Below are positions 1 to 11,179 of a DNA stretch of 64,000 nucleotides, in pieces (position 1 is the first letter of the stretch; every line of letters starts with the position of its first letter). The translations under genes and the position numbers were made by a program. The notes beneath the pieces were generated by a model that was given only the letters and a program-made list of their open reading frames with translations, was not told the origin of the DNA and did no database searches. The stretch comes from Rhizopus arrhizus. Taxonomy: Eukaryota > Mucoromycota > Mucoromycetes > Mucorales > Rhizopodaceae. Location: the NCBI GenBank assembly GCA_024220505.1, contig JAKZZE010000020.1, forward strand, positions 806,001 to 870,000. Direction: 5' to 3'.

Positions 1-325
1 ATAAATAATTATTCACGTCGTTTAAATGAAGCTCAGATGGTCTGCCAAGATGCTTTCCAAATGAAAGTCTTTGGTTAATAAAGAAAAGGGATGACTTTGT
101 CACCAAGATAGCCATCTCTTCCATTTTTTCCTATTTTAGATACATTTCATTAGTAAAACAAGTTACGGAGAGTACACTTTTAAAATTGCTACTTACAACC
201 ATTCCTAATAAGTTTTCAAGTGTACTCAAGAAGGGCTCACGTTCTAGGATTAATTATTCTAAGGGATGAGATCTCACCAGATAGACCTAATAAACATAAA
301 GTATACCGTAAGTAACAATTTTATA
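1..325. other. noncoding left edge
   Basis: A+T-rich sequence with no open frame of note and no recognisable RNA or repeat. It could hold the missing 3' part of the small gene fragment that follows on the minus strand. Confidence 0.5.
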
Positions 326-574
326 TTAATTCCTTAATAGTAATGTATTTGATAAAATACCCGAGGTTTGAATGATCATTCCCATTAAATCATCAATCGA
401 GAAATTAATACAATATTGTATCAATCCATCTAAAACATCCTTGCCCTCTCGAACCAGTTTGCCTTCATCGTGAATAATTTTTTCTTTGGAACAAACTTCG
501 GATGCGGCTTCTCCTGCTCCAACGTCTATCTCTTTTCCATCAACATCCACTACAAATCTGAAGTCCATTTTCAT
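326..574 (-). CDS. hypothetical protein fragment, 82 aa
   Basis: An ATG-initiated 82-residue frame starting MKMDFRFVVDVDGKEIDVGAGEA and containing HDEGKLVREGKDVLDGLI. The composition is protein-like (alternating charged and hydrophobic residues, no low complexity), unlike the spurious frames nearby. I recognise no enzyme or domain. The style resembles a large multicopy family of unknown function in Mucorales, perhaps the same family as the split gene at 9.6-11.2 kb; this is a memory-based impression. The tail after IQYCINF looks like read-through into noncoding sequence, so this is probably one exon or a truncated remnant. Confidence 0.4.
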   Translation of the reverse strand: MKMDFRFVVDVDGKEIDVGAGEAASEVCSKEKIIHDEGKLVREGKDVLDGLIQYCINFSIDDLMGMIIQTSGILSNTLLLRN

Positions 575-948
575 GCCGATGTTATTTTTACTTTGACACT
601 GAATTTTTTTGCCTCTGGTTGAAATAGGATTAACAGTTTCACCCCTATTATATTTACAATATTCAACGATTTAAATGTTAATAACTGCGTTAAACACGAT
701 TTTTTTTATCAATAATATTTACATTTTCAAACAAATCATGTTATTGTTCAGATAAATTACCTTTCTAATTAATGGGGTCCATATTGTACCCACATAATCA
801 TACTCAGTGTTTGTTAATGCATTTTTTTGTTTAAACAGATAGTTATTTTCTTCATATAAGTTCAGACTATGATAAAAAAAAAATAATCAGTAAATGACAC
901 AGTTTTTGTCTGTATTTATAAAGAGCAGATGGAATTTTCTCTGGTACT
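575..948. other. noncoding, A+T-rich
   Basis: No frame, RNA or repeat that I can support. It separates the hypothetical fragment from the truncated transposase. Confidence 0.5.
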
Positions 949-1016
949 TTACATGAATTCAAAGATTTTATAAATCTTTAATTGATAACTATCTGTTGTG
1001 TGGCCTATTATATTAT

Positions 1017-1856
1017 TTAGATATTTCTTGCTTTTGTCCAAGTTCTCGCTTTTGTTCCTCCATATACTTTTTCCTTTTTTGACGAAGCTAGTGCTCGGGG
1101 ACGTCTTACACTTATATTCACAACGCCGAAAGGAGAAATGGCACCTGGAATGGTAGTGGTCTTTGGTCTTGTTCTGGGTACCTTTACAACTGCGCGACTT
1201 CCTTCTTTGGACCAAGAAAAGTTTCTCTTGAGATTTATATGGAAGGCTGCTTCGTCTATGAACACACAATTGCTTGTGAAATCCAAGTCAGTCTCCATCC
1301 ATCGCTTAACCCATTCGTAGCGCTGTTTAATTTTTTCAGATGTATTTCTCTCAACAGGTTGCAGATGCGCTTTCTTGAAGGTAATCCTACACTTTTGTCT
1401 AACAAACTTATAGAAGCCACTTCTAGTGATTTGAAGATATCCAAGCTTTTCAGTCAAAGCATCAAGCATATCTTCTAGTACAACAGAGTCGGTGTTCTCG
1501 TCCGCTCACTGAATCATGTAATTCTTGTGCTCATCTGTTAGAACAGGAAGTCTACCGACTGGTCTTCCACTACCAGGCGACCTTTGAATATATTCCTGTG
1601 GAACTTTATTGTTCTTTGAAACCCATCCCTGTGTTGTGCGCACGTTAATGCTGAGTTTCTGAGCGGCAGCTCTAACACTCCTTCCTTTTTCCTCAACAAG
1701 AAAAAAAAGCTGCTCCTTCTCAACATCCTTATAATGCTTGTTTGAGCCCTTTTTATCATCCATTTGAGGCTTTTCAGCGGATGAATTGTTTCTCTCTTTG
1801 GCTTCTTTTTCAGATGGCTTCAAATCAATATAGTTGTCAAAATTTGTCACTTTCAA
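1017..1856 (-). pseudogene. Tc1/mariner (IS630-type) transposase, truncated
   Basis: The 5' half (1506-1856) encodes a helix-turn-helix region (EEKGRSVRAAAQKLSINVRT, then a GRPVGR linker). The 3' half (1017-1469) encodes the start of the DDE nuclease with the first catalytic aspartate in NCVFIDEAAFHI and a downstream WSKEGSRA block. The halves are in the same frame and are separated only by an in-frame TGA at about 1509-1511. The protein stops soon after a GGTKARTW motif, so the second aspartate and the glutamate are missing: the 3' end is deleted. This is a dead copy related to, but clearly diverged from, the transposase at 8.4-9.6 kb. I found no convincing terminal inverted repeats. Confidence 0.85.
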
Positions 1857-2088
1857 TCGGATACACTTCGTTATCTACTTCCATTTGAACACCCATTATT
1901 TTATTTCCGTTGTTGTCATATTGGTTTCCTAAGCCGTCTTCGTAAACAATGTTATCCTTTTTTTATGATTAACGTGAGAAAGAAAAGGTTGGAAAATGTG
2001 CCAATTTTTTTCTATTTAGTACGTGAATTTTTTTAGAAAATATGCTAAATGCGCAAATAATTTTTCCACATAGTGTATCACTGACCAC

Positions 2089-2090
<2 letters not shown>

Positions 2091-2133
<43 letters not shown>
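2091..2133. repeat. poly(T) tract, 43 nt
   Basis: Uninterrupted run of T just downstream of the ATP11 stop codon. Long homopolymers of this type recur in the window (also about 43383-43408) and are prone to length errors. Confidence 0.9.
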
Positions 2134-2135
<2 letters not shown>

Positions 2136-2217
2136 GACATCATTTTGGCAAAAGGCGTATGCTAATCTATTTTCTTTGCACGTTGCACACAAAAGTACAA
2201 TTTTTATTGTGCTGTGT

Positions 2218-3320
2218 TCAAAGAATAGAATCTACTTCTTTTAACAGTTTATGATAATCAAACTTTTCAGGACAATCATTAAATAATTTCACCAGCTTTA
2301 GTTTACGCTGATCATCAGAGGCATAAAACCTTTGTAATGCAAATGCTAAAAACTGAGCATTACCAGTAGAGAGCATCCTTTTTGGGTTACCATTGATGTC
2401 GCCCTTCATCAGCACAATACCTTTCTTTTCCAAAAGTTCAGGAAAATGCGTGATTGTTAAAAAGGGTCTTGCTTTCTCTCCTTTTGATTTGTATTCTAAA
2501 AGAGATGTGATGTAGCATTGATGCGATTGAAATTGAAGAAAGAAAAACTCCAATCCAGATTCGCGAGGCATAGGAAGAATAAACTATTTCGAGTGTCCGT
2601 AAGCTGCTGCTTAAAGTATAAAGGTATATTGCTTACCAAAGGGTATTTTTTTGATACTTCATACATTTTGCAATATATTCTTTCCGGTATCACTGCAGAA
2701 ATACCATCTTTATCAGCATGATATTGAGTCCAAATCTTAGCGATAGATTCTGCATCTTCTTTTAAAAGCATATCAAGTTTTACAATTTTATCCAAGGTCT
2801 AAAGGAAATTATTTAGAACGGTCTCATTTTTCTTGACTTGCTATAGCTTACAAGCGCGTCTGATTGATATTTAATATTTTGGCTTTGTTGCTCAGGTACA
2901 CGTTGAAGAATAGGTATCATCTTTGGTTCCAGTTTTTTTTGTACTGATAGAGTCTCTTTAAGCTCCTGAACAGTCAAGCCTTTCCTTTTTTTTTTTTTTT
3001 TACAAAAGTTAATTACTTTTTAAATATCTTCTTTGTGTGTATACTTTTCAGCTGCTTTTTTTAATTTCGATGCATATTTAGATTCATAGTTAACTTTTAC
3101 TTTATTTGCTTCAAAAGCAGCTTGTCTAATGCGTTCTGAAATAATGTTTCAAGAAAAGTTAAATGGACATTGAAAAAAGACGCTATGAAAGTATACCCCA
3201 TTTCTGACCACCAAGAAAAACTGAAGCGGGAGTATTTAGTACCTCGGCATGTCGTGTTTGTATGAAAAAAGTATCTAGTGATTTAAAATGGTTCAAAAAC
3301 GTGGTGGCTCTTTTCAACAT
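2218..3320 (-). CDS. ATP11: Mitochondrial F1-ATPase assembly factor Atp11 (ATPAF1)
   Basis: Chaperone that binds free F1 beta subunits in the mitochondrial matrix so that the alpha3beta3 hexamer of ATP synthase can form. Five exons (3197-3320, 3045-3135, 2852-2984, 2637-2798, 2218-2583) sum to 876 nt, 291 residues, in the usual size range. The N terminus MLKRATTFLNHFK is basic and suits a matrix presequence. The core carries family landmarks: TLDKIVKLDMLLKEDAESI, IWTQYHADKD, SAVIPERIY, then LPMPRESGLEFFFLQFQSHQ and KGIVLMKGDI. The intron between exons 2 and 3 ends in a run of about 18 A on the coding strand directly before its AG acceptor, where a pyrimidine tract is normal; the frame nevertheless requires splicing there. 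No frame breaks were seen. Family identity is from recognition of conserved blocks; exon limits are my own reconstruction. Confidence 0.88.
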
Positions 3321-6300
3321 TTAGTGCAACATGTGAAAAAAAAAAAAAGAGGAACAGTGACTTGGTGTTTAACAAAAAAAAGTTGTACTTGTTCTTTTTA
3401 GCGTCTGTTTTAGCAAACGAACTTACTAATTTAGAAAGGGACTATTTGATAACGCCTCTCCTTTTCTTTTTAACTAATGGCACCATCTGGTGATATTCTT
3501 GTCAAGTACATTATGTTTTGAGTTATTGTATTCTAAATAAAACGTAACACATGGGATTTTCTATATTGAATATGTTATCTATTACATATAGCCTAACGTG
3601 CCCAAACTCAAATTTTTGTAACAAATTTGATCATTTTATTCGAAATACGTTGCTTAGCATTAAGTAGCTCGTTTTAGTGGGAGTAAAAATAAGCTTTTGA
3701 AATTTTACAAGGGTACAGACTCATCTTGTTCCCTCAAGTTCAACTTATAATAATTTGGTTCCTATTTAAAAGGTAAATGTGGTTGTATCAAACTTTGTGA
3801 CCAAGAGGATTTGAGAGCGAGAATAGCTGATGATTATAATAAAGTCCTCAATCATCGCCTTGAAATTTTATTTGACTCTACTAATATGCTTCAAATACGG
3901 TTAAACAAAACTTGTTTCTATTATGAATAAGCTTTTTAGGTTACACCTTAAGATGAATTAAATGACAATTATGTAAAAGAAAATTACATTATGTTGATTG
4001 GAATCCGAGAAGGGGAAACAAACATTACCAAAGATGGTCTATATTTTTAAAGCAAATAAGCTGACGGGTTTGAGACTAGAAACGAAAGTAGAGAGGTTCA
4101 TTAAGCCTGGATAAGTGGTCATAATTATATCAGATGAAACAGTCAACAATGAAGAAAACAATTGTTATGATTATCCAAAGCTTTGAAGAAGCAATTAAAC
4201 AAGGCTCACAAAAAAAAGGTAAAGAGGTAGGAATAAACTTCAATCCTTGAACGCGGAAATCAGATCCATTTCGTCGTGTGAAAGCTATATTAAGAAAGTC
4301 GGTGATAATATAGTATTAGACGAAGTAATAAAACTTAAAATAGCCGAAAGTGGTGATTTTAAATACTGTATTATCTCGTAAGAATAACAAGACTATAAAA
4401 TCCAATGAGATTTAAAAATGTTGTGTTTTTATTTAGCATTATTGTATCTAGTATTTATAGCCTTTTCATAAAGATTCAATTAAATCCTTTTCAAGATACT
4501 TTAATTAATTATAGCCGTAGATCTATTATGAATCGATTTTAATATGAAGATCTGTTTCTGGTTATGTAAGAGGATTGTTTATAATTATTTCTTAAGTAGA
4601 TCTATTTTTCATCTATGTGTCATTGCATCAGGAGCTACATTAAAAGAATTTGCATTGAGTTAAAGGAGTAAGATTAGCTATGATCAAATGATAGAGAACA
4701 GTTGTAATAAAACTTTGTAAAGCATACACTACTCTAATTTCTTATAAATTGAATATGAATCATCTTTAAAGTATGTTGGGATACAACAAATACGTTATTA
4801 CCAAGATACTCATCTTCTAGTGTTATCGATCAATTGAGCTTGTAGTGCGAAATGAGTTGGTAAAAATATCAATGCAATGTAGATCTCAAAATTCTAGTCA
4901 GCATTAAGGAACCAAAAGAGGTAGCAGAGGATTATAGGAATAGCTCAGAGCCTGAAAATCACAAACCAGGTAAGATAAGGCTGATAAAAGGGATTGATCG
5001 TGGACTGGACATAAAATAAGTCGGAGCCGCAATTACTTTGCCTATTAATGCAGAAAAAAAAATGAAGTTCCACTGTCCTAAATATTGACCTCTTGTCTTT
5101 CATCATACGCTATTACGCACTACCTGTGGATAGCAATTTGGTTATTTATATAACTTCCTCTGTAATCGCTTTAAATAATTGATCTTACAACATGTAGCAA
5201 TAGTTATCTTTAAAGAAATATAAAGTACAATGAAATCAATATCAAAAACATCGAGAATGTAAAAAGATTAATGACCACCACAAATTTATGTTGGCTTCTA
5301 AAATAAGTTTAATTCTATGATCGAAGAGTGTAAATAGATATTATCCATATTTAGAAAATAAAAGATGTGTGACATAGTTTTAGCCTGCATTGTTCTACTG
5401 AATAATAAGCTATATGAATAGGGCGGTTGGCCACTGCTGCAATCAATGGATGCACGATCTTCAAGCATTTATTAGATTGCCTTATTCGTCTATCTCAGAG
5501 AATAAAGATGTCCATTTTTAAAAAAAAAATATTGTCATAAAGTCAAAGCCGCATGAATATTTACAAAGCGCGCTCAAGAGATCATATGTGGTAAGCACAA
5601 GTAAAGACATCAGCAGTGACATTTGAGAATTAACAATTATGTCAAAACATCCAAAGAAACCTCAAAGTCAAAAGTTTATAAGCATGTTTATTGATTTGTA
5701 AAGAAAAAAATTAGTTGTCAACAATGAACTCTACACTAAGCACCTTTACAAAAAGAAAGAAAAAAAACTGAACGCGATAATATATATCCATGTATTAATA
5801 CATCTGTAAGCTCTTTTTTTAATGAAAGTAATACAATGAATGAATTGAATAAAGTTGAGTTATTTTCAAAATTCATTACGTAAACTTATCTATTAATTGC
5901 ACAATAGGAACGATTTTGTATATTTTTTTTTAGCTTTTCTGGATACGTGAATATCTGTTCCTTTAATTGTAAATATAAAAAATAACCAAGTTTCTAACAT
6001 AAATTACGAGTTATATCATTTCAGAACTGACTTCTTTTCCAATTCACTTTGCCAATATTCTTTTGATACTTTTTCAACTAGCATTTTTATTTTTTTTCTC
6101 GAATTATGCACTGTCAATACCAAAAGCAGATACTTGAGCATCTTGATACTGAATTAATCCTTTTAAAACCTTTGATATAAAACGATCGGTTTCTTTCTCT
6201 TTATTCATCACATTGTTGCCTTAAACTTTTCACGGTATTAATAGTTAATTTTCAGACTAAAATAGGTAGATGTGAAAGTGTAATAAAAAAGAATGAAATT

Positions 6301-6418
6301 TAGAAGCCGCAAACATATATAGCAAATCCGCAAATTGACACAGTAAACATCGTAATACAAAGCATTTTATTACATCGAGTTGCTCATAATTAGTGTACAA
6401 GGATTTTTTTTATTATTA
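3321..6418. other. long intergenic region with decayed sequence
   Basis: No frame above noise. It contains the solo LTR at 4367-4788. Around 4900-5100 the plus strand has a short protein-like stretch (about 40 codons) broken by stops, possibly a gene relic, but I cannot assign it. The rest is A+T-rich filler. Confidence 0.5.
4367..4788. mobile_element. solo LTR (family C), copy 1
   Basis: A 422-bp unit beginning TGTATTATCTCG and ending GGGATACAACA, so it has the TG...CA ends of an LTR. It is flanked on both sides by the identical 5-bp sequence AATAC (4362-4366 and 4789-4793), the expected target duplication. A second copy about 90% identical by eye lies at 31115-31538 in the same orientation. 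No retrotransposon coding sequence adjoins either copy, so each is best read as a solo LTR left by recombination. The parent element is not in this window. Confidence 0.8.
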
Positions 6419-6829
6419 TTAATCAAGTTCCCAAGTGATTGAGCCAACGCCTTTGTTCATATCACCCACCACTTTTTTGAAAAGTGAAGGTGTCAAGTCA
6501 AGGTCGCCTTTGCCACATTCTGGACAGGCGTCCATTATTTTAGCAGTGGCAGTGCCAGCAGGGCCCGTAATCTTAATCGTCTTTCCACACCATTTAGAGT
6601 TTGAGTCGAGATTACCATACTGAGGATGGTTAAGTGCTACATAGGCAGAATCATTATCGATTTGTACACCATGACAGGCACCTTCAGAACCACCTTCAGT
6701 GGCTGGTTTATACCAAGTAGCAGTACCCTTGTAAGAATCTCCTCGCTTTAATAGATCATATGTAGGAGCAGCTGAGATAAAAGAAGAAAAAGCAAGAACA
6801 ATAAAGGAAGGGATGAGGAAGGTTTGCAT
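6419..6829 (-). CDS. secreted DPBB (RlpA/barwin-like) protein
   Basis: Small secreted protein of 136 residues with a clear signal peptide (MQTFLIPSFIVLAFSSFISA, cleavage near AAP). The mature part is a single double-psi beta-barrel domain: GTATWYKPATEGGSEGACHG, then ALNHPQYG, CGKTIKITGP, and AKIMDACPECGKGDLDLTPS. The MDACPECGKGDLDLT block is diagnostic of the fungal RlpA-like/expansin-like DPBB family. Four cysteines probably form disulphides. Family members act at or on the cell wall or are secreted during plant or surface interaction; the exact substrate is unknown. Single exon, with A-rich sequence at the start codon. A paralogue of the same architecture lies at 17452-17880. Confidence 0.85.
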   Translation of the reverse strand: MQTFLIPSFIVLAFSSFISAAPTYDLLKRGDSYKGTATWYKPATEGGSEGACHGVQIDNDSAYVALNHPQYGNLDSNSKWCGKTIKITGPAGTATAKIMDACPECGKGDLDLTPSLFKKVVGDMNKGVGSITWELD

Positions 6830-8197
6830 TTTATATGTTGAAAACGACTTGCGTTTTTTTTTTTAATTGAAAAATAGACAAAAAAAGGAAAGAGAGAGAA
6901 AAAGGAAAAGAGAAAGAGAAAACAATGTAGTTTTATATATTTTTTATTCTTTCATTTCAATTTCTAAACTCGGAATAGAATCAATTAAGAGTAGAAAAGG
7001 AAAGTTAGGCCAATAGGTTGTTTCAGTCATAGTAAATTTGAAGGGCTTAAATGATCACCACACACAATAACGTTGGCCCCCAATCCAAATTTTTTTTAAA
7101 AAAAAATACACGCGCCGCTGTCATACAATTGGTAACAGCCCCTAAACGTCCGAATATGAAAACAAGAATATTTATGTCCTGCGCAAAAAAAAAAAAGAAT
7201 TATTAAAGGGTTACCAAAATACAGTCAGAAGTAGATACTCACCTATGGCTGCCTTCTTTCTACTGAAAAGACATTGATAAAAATGTGAATTGACGCAGAC
7301 CGGTATACCTACCTTTGGCCCAACGAATGTGTCCCTGAGGATAGATCCGGAATAAAAATAGGTCTAGTATCAATTAAGACGGACTTTATTGTTGAACAAA
7401 TGAAAATGCGTCATATTGTCTATGAGGTCTAGCCCGCTTTAATGATTTTTTTAATTTTGTAACACACAATTATCAATTGATCATGGAAAGTCAATTATAT
7501 CATACGTTTATATTAAAAGGTCAATTGATATAAAGAGGAAGAATTTCTGGATAATTATAGAGTAACATGAGGTTGTTAATTAACATAAATATTTGTCCAG
7601 TTGTCTACTTTTCGAAACATGAATGTTGCTTTGTGATTGAACACAGTATGGCTGCTTCGTACACTCACTGATCAAATTAAATGCTCACACGATATCTAAT
7701 GAGGGGCACCTTAAAATACATAAGTCAATCTAAAAGCTATACAATAGAGACTCATGTTAGGTATTAAGAATGTACACAATCTATACAATCACTCTTTGAA
7801 TGCTCTCCAAGGCATAAAGAGAAAAGAAAGCATGAGCTCATAAAGTTAAAGTAAATCAAGTTGGACAAAAAAAACAAGATAAAGCATAACAAAACCTACC
7901 TCTATTTCATTATAGTCATTTTGTAAAACATTAAAGGAATACTGAAAGAGGGAAACCTATTGCTTATATAAATAAACTAATATGTAATCAAAAAGGGAAA
8001 TGTACTTTCTGTGTATCACTCAATCGTGGTAACAATAATAATAAAAAATGTTGAAGTATTGTATTTTTCAGCAATTAAGAGACAGTCTCAGAGAAAATAA
8101 GAGAAAATGATTGGATAAAATAAGAAAAAAACTCAGGAAAAATTAAGAGAAAAGGGCAATCAGTAGAAAGCACTTTTCTCACTATTATTAACAAAAA
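6830..8197. other. intergenic, no gene seen
   Basis: Contains the promoter side of the DPBB gene and an A+T-rich stretch leading to the transposase. No frames or RNA genes that I can support. Confidence 0.5.
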
Positions 8198-8422
8198 ATG
8201 GATATTGACTATGATATGAACGAGATCTCTCTACACGACAAAGATATTTAAGCTGTACCCGAGATTATTGTCAGTGTAATGTCGATGATGAGAAAAAGTG
8301 GGTGTATAACATCACTGCATCAGCCATGGAGTTAGATGAAGATGCGACGACGAAGCTGAAGAAAGGGCGACGAGGGTGATGAGGCCAGTAATAGCTCGGA
8401 CGAGGAGGAAAATGAAGCTGAT

Positions 8423-9580
8423 GTGCAGAGTAGTGAGAGCGATTTGAAAGAAGAGAAGCCTCTCAGAGACCTGACTGAAAAAAAAGACGACGCTGGCAAT
8501 GCTAGACGTGTATACACTCAGCAGGATATCAACAAGCTTATTGCTCTGTTAGTTAGACAGGCACCTATAAAGGATGCAGCTTTAAAGACAGGAATAAATG
8601 AAAAATCAGCCTGCCGTTTCAAATCGCAGTGGCAGAAAACTGGGGAGGTACCTCAACAGAAGAAAAGAGGATGCAGAGTGAGAACTGTCTCTGAGCTTAC
8701 TGAGAAGCACTCAAAGTTTATTATCGACCTTGTTGATGAGCGTTCAACTACAACTGTAGCTGAAATACACGAATTGTTGCTCATAGAGTTTCCAAGTTTC
8801 TCTGTAAGCCCATCCGCAGTATACAGACATCTTAGGACCAGCTGTGCACTATCTATGAAGAAGTTGGAGAAGATTTCAGTTGCTAGAAATTCAGAAGAAA
8901 CTTTGAAGAAGAGAAAGGAGACCATCCTTCAATGGCTAGCTGATAAAGAAATGGTCTTTGACAACAATTGCGTGCTTTTAGATGAAGCAGGATTCAATCT
9001 ACACATGACACGCACTCGTGGCTGGTCTAAGAAGGGAGAACCTGCTAGGACAACTGTCCCTGCTTCAAAAGGCACTACAATAACCATCCTTGTTGCCATC
9101 TCAAGTGCCAGCGTTATTGACATTTCTTTGAGAAAGCCAATAATGGTTTCGGGAGCTAAGAAGAGAAGAGTAGATGGTAAAGTTGTTACAACAACAGCCA
9201 AAGTTGAAACAAGGGCCGAGCATTGTCTAAATTACTTGAGTAATGTGATGGATGTTCTTGACCGAAACAACATGAGGGGCTTTTACTCGGTAATGGACCA
9301 TGCTCCCATACATAAGCCAGCTACAGTAAGAAATTTGATAGAAAGCAGAGGCTATAGATGTGCATATCTTCCACCATGCTCACCATTCCTAAACCCAATT
9401 GAGCTATTCTGGTCGAAGGTGAAGTATGGTGTCAAAAGAAAGCCTTTTGAAACTGGTGAGACACTCACACTCAGAATCATGGATGCCTGCTCCAAGGTAA
9501 CCAAGAAAGACTGCCAAGGCTGAATCCACCATTCCCTCGAATTCTTTGAAAAGTGCTTAGCCCTGGAGAAAAACTTATAA
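8423..9580 (+). pseudogene. Tc1-type DD34E transposase, nearly complete
   Basis: Cut-and-paste transposase of the Tc1/mariner-IS630 superfamily. The open frame 8423-9523 gives 366 residues: an HTH region (YTQQDINKLIALLVRQAPIK), a second HTH/linker, and a full catalytic triad with D in LLDEAGFNLHM, D in SVMDHAPIHK and E in NPIELFWSKVK. Thirty-four residues separate the second D from the E, hence DD34E. The frame ends at TGA 9521-9523, but the same frame runs on for 18 more protein-like codons (IHHSLEFFEKCLALEKNL) to a TAA at 9578-9580, so the TGA looks like a mutated tryptophan codon. Upstream in-frame sequence from an ATG at 8198 is interrupted by TAA, so the acidic N terminus may also be damaged. 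Terminal inverted repeats were not convincingly found. It could be barely functional but is probably decaying. Confidence 0.85.
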
Positions 9581-9613
9581 TGAGACTAAAGCATAATTTG
9601 CGAAAAACTCACC

Positions 9614-11179
9614 TTGACGCATTGTAAAAAAGTATTTCACTTTGGCACTTCTTTTTCCTCCGCTAATTCTTTGACTAAAAGTGAATACCAAGCATGCAGA
9701 GACGAACAAAAAGCAAACAAATCACTCCGATCGCTAAATTTGGTTGACTGCTTGGTCTCTTTGTTGGGCGATGAGCCTTTTGATACATATAACCAAATGC
9801 TTTGGTCGTTCAAACCTGATCACAGCTTAACACCTCAATCAAAAGCATTTTTAGAAATCATCAAACATAGTCTTTGCTTATTTCACTTAGTTTGTCGAAC
9901 TGTGCCTGAGTTTGTACAAAATCATGAAAGAACTCACTTTGTTGAAAATGTTATTCTATCTTTACTAGCTTTGACAAAAATTATTGGATTCGTTGAATTC
10001 AAATGGTAAGAAAAAAAGGGAGAGATAGAGAAGAAGGTAACTTCTGTATTGATGTTTTTTTTTTTTGTAGGTGTGAAACCCCCTTTTTATCCTCAAGCTG
10101 TCTGAACCTTAAAGACTATGATTATGATCTTCGTTCTGCCCCTTTCAATAAGCTTATTGATGCCCTTGGTGTTTTGAAAACCCAAAACAATATGGAACTA
10201 ATAATCGTGGAAGCGTCAAGGTAGTGTAGCACAAATGATGAAATTTTGGATTTGGAGAACAATGATGATCACAAGAACAAATTTTGACGTCCAGCGACAT
10301 TGATGTCCAGCGACATAGATAGCAAACAACATAAATAATAAGCCACGCCTTTTTTTATATAAATAAGATGAATATTTTTAACCAAAATACAGAATTTCAA
10401 TTCAATTAATCAAATCTTCTTGCGCTTAAAAAGCAATCTTTTCTTATTGGGTCACAATTACCTTTTCTTTTTTTTATTTTTATTTATCCTTTCTGATATA
10501 ATACCAGAGTTATCACGAATCAAGAAAGATCCCTTTTATTTTCATCTTTTATAAAACAATCTTACTCTTAAAGATCTGGTGGTCACTACTTAAAGCCAAA
10601 TTACTATATCAAAAGAACTGTTAAACGTTCACTCAATACTAACAAGTTACAATAGTATTATCAAATTCGATCTACAGTATCTTCATTCTTACTGATGCAT
10701 ATTATAGTGGTGCTATAAAAGAAAATACAGCACATACCATTGAAGACTCGCTAAAAATCCTTGAATGCAGTGTATCTGCTTTGAGAAAAGAGGTTGCTCA
10801 TTATAAAAATGCCTCCTTGGAAACATTTAAAAAGCTTAAAGTTTATTCATTGCAAGTAATCAAGACTCAAGTCACTCTGAGTGAGACATCTCTGTATGAT
10901 AAAAACTACTGGAAGTTTATCGAAAAAAGGTCTGCTAAACTACCAACAAACTGGAATGATAGACTTTGTTTTGTTCAGTATGTTGAACTTTTAGCAACTT
11001 TGTTCGTATGTATACTGCAACCGCGAACATGAAGATTTATAGGAGTTCTGACTTTTTTATAGGATGGCATTCTTACTACACAGCAGGTACAAAAGCAACT
11101 AGTAAAAGAAAACCTTGGGCTCGTTGAATTTAGTGGGCCATTTGTCGAATCAATTAGCCAAGAAGCAAGTATTTTTTAA
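9614..11179 (+). pseudogene. hypothetical protein gene split by a solo LTR
   Basis: Protein-like exons read in order: 9614-about 10006 (ends GFVEFKW), an intron with GTAAGA and TTGTAG borders, an exon to 10220 (MELIIVEAS), then a 427-bp LTR, then continuation from about 10690 (ENTAHTIEDSLKILE, SALRKEVAHYKNASLE, RSAKLPTNWNDRL), a short intron at about 11007-11062, and a last exon ending at TAA 11177-11179. The first codon of the protein-like frame is TTG (9614-9616), not ATG. I recognise no domain; it resembles a Mucorales-restricted multicopy hypothetical family, but I cannot prove that here. Both the lost start codon and the LTR indicate a dead gene. It begins only 33 bp after the transposase stop. 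Confidence 0.6.
10225..10651 (+). mobile_element. solo LTR (Ty3/gypsy family A)
   Basis: 427 bp beginning TGTAGCACAAATGATG and ending ACTAACAAGTTACA. Its first ~100 bp match the reverse complement of 63790-63894, including GATGAAATTTTGGAT and ACAATGATGATCACAAGAAC. Its remaining ~300 bp match 56749-57158 on the plus strand, including GCGCTTAAAAAGCAATC and GATCTGGTGGTCACTACTTA. Both relatives belong to the Ty3/gypsy cluster at the right edge, which identifies this as an LTR. The flanks (GGTAG before, ATAGT after) do not give a clean 5-bp duplication, so the insertion is old or one edge is misplaced by a few bases. Confidence 0.8.

Noticed and set aside
8082..9593. Possible short TIR (AGTCTCA near 8083 and TGAGACT near 9587) for the second Tc1 element
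   Set aside because: Only 7-8 matching bases, no TA on the outer side of the left copy; too weak to call.
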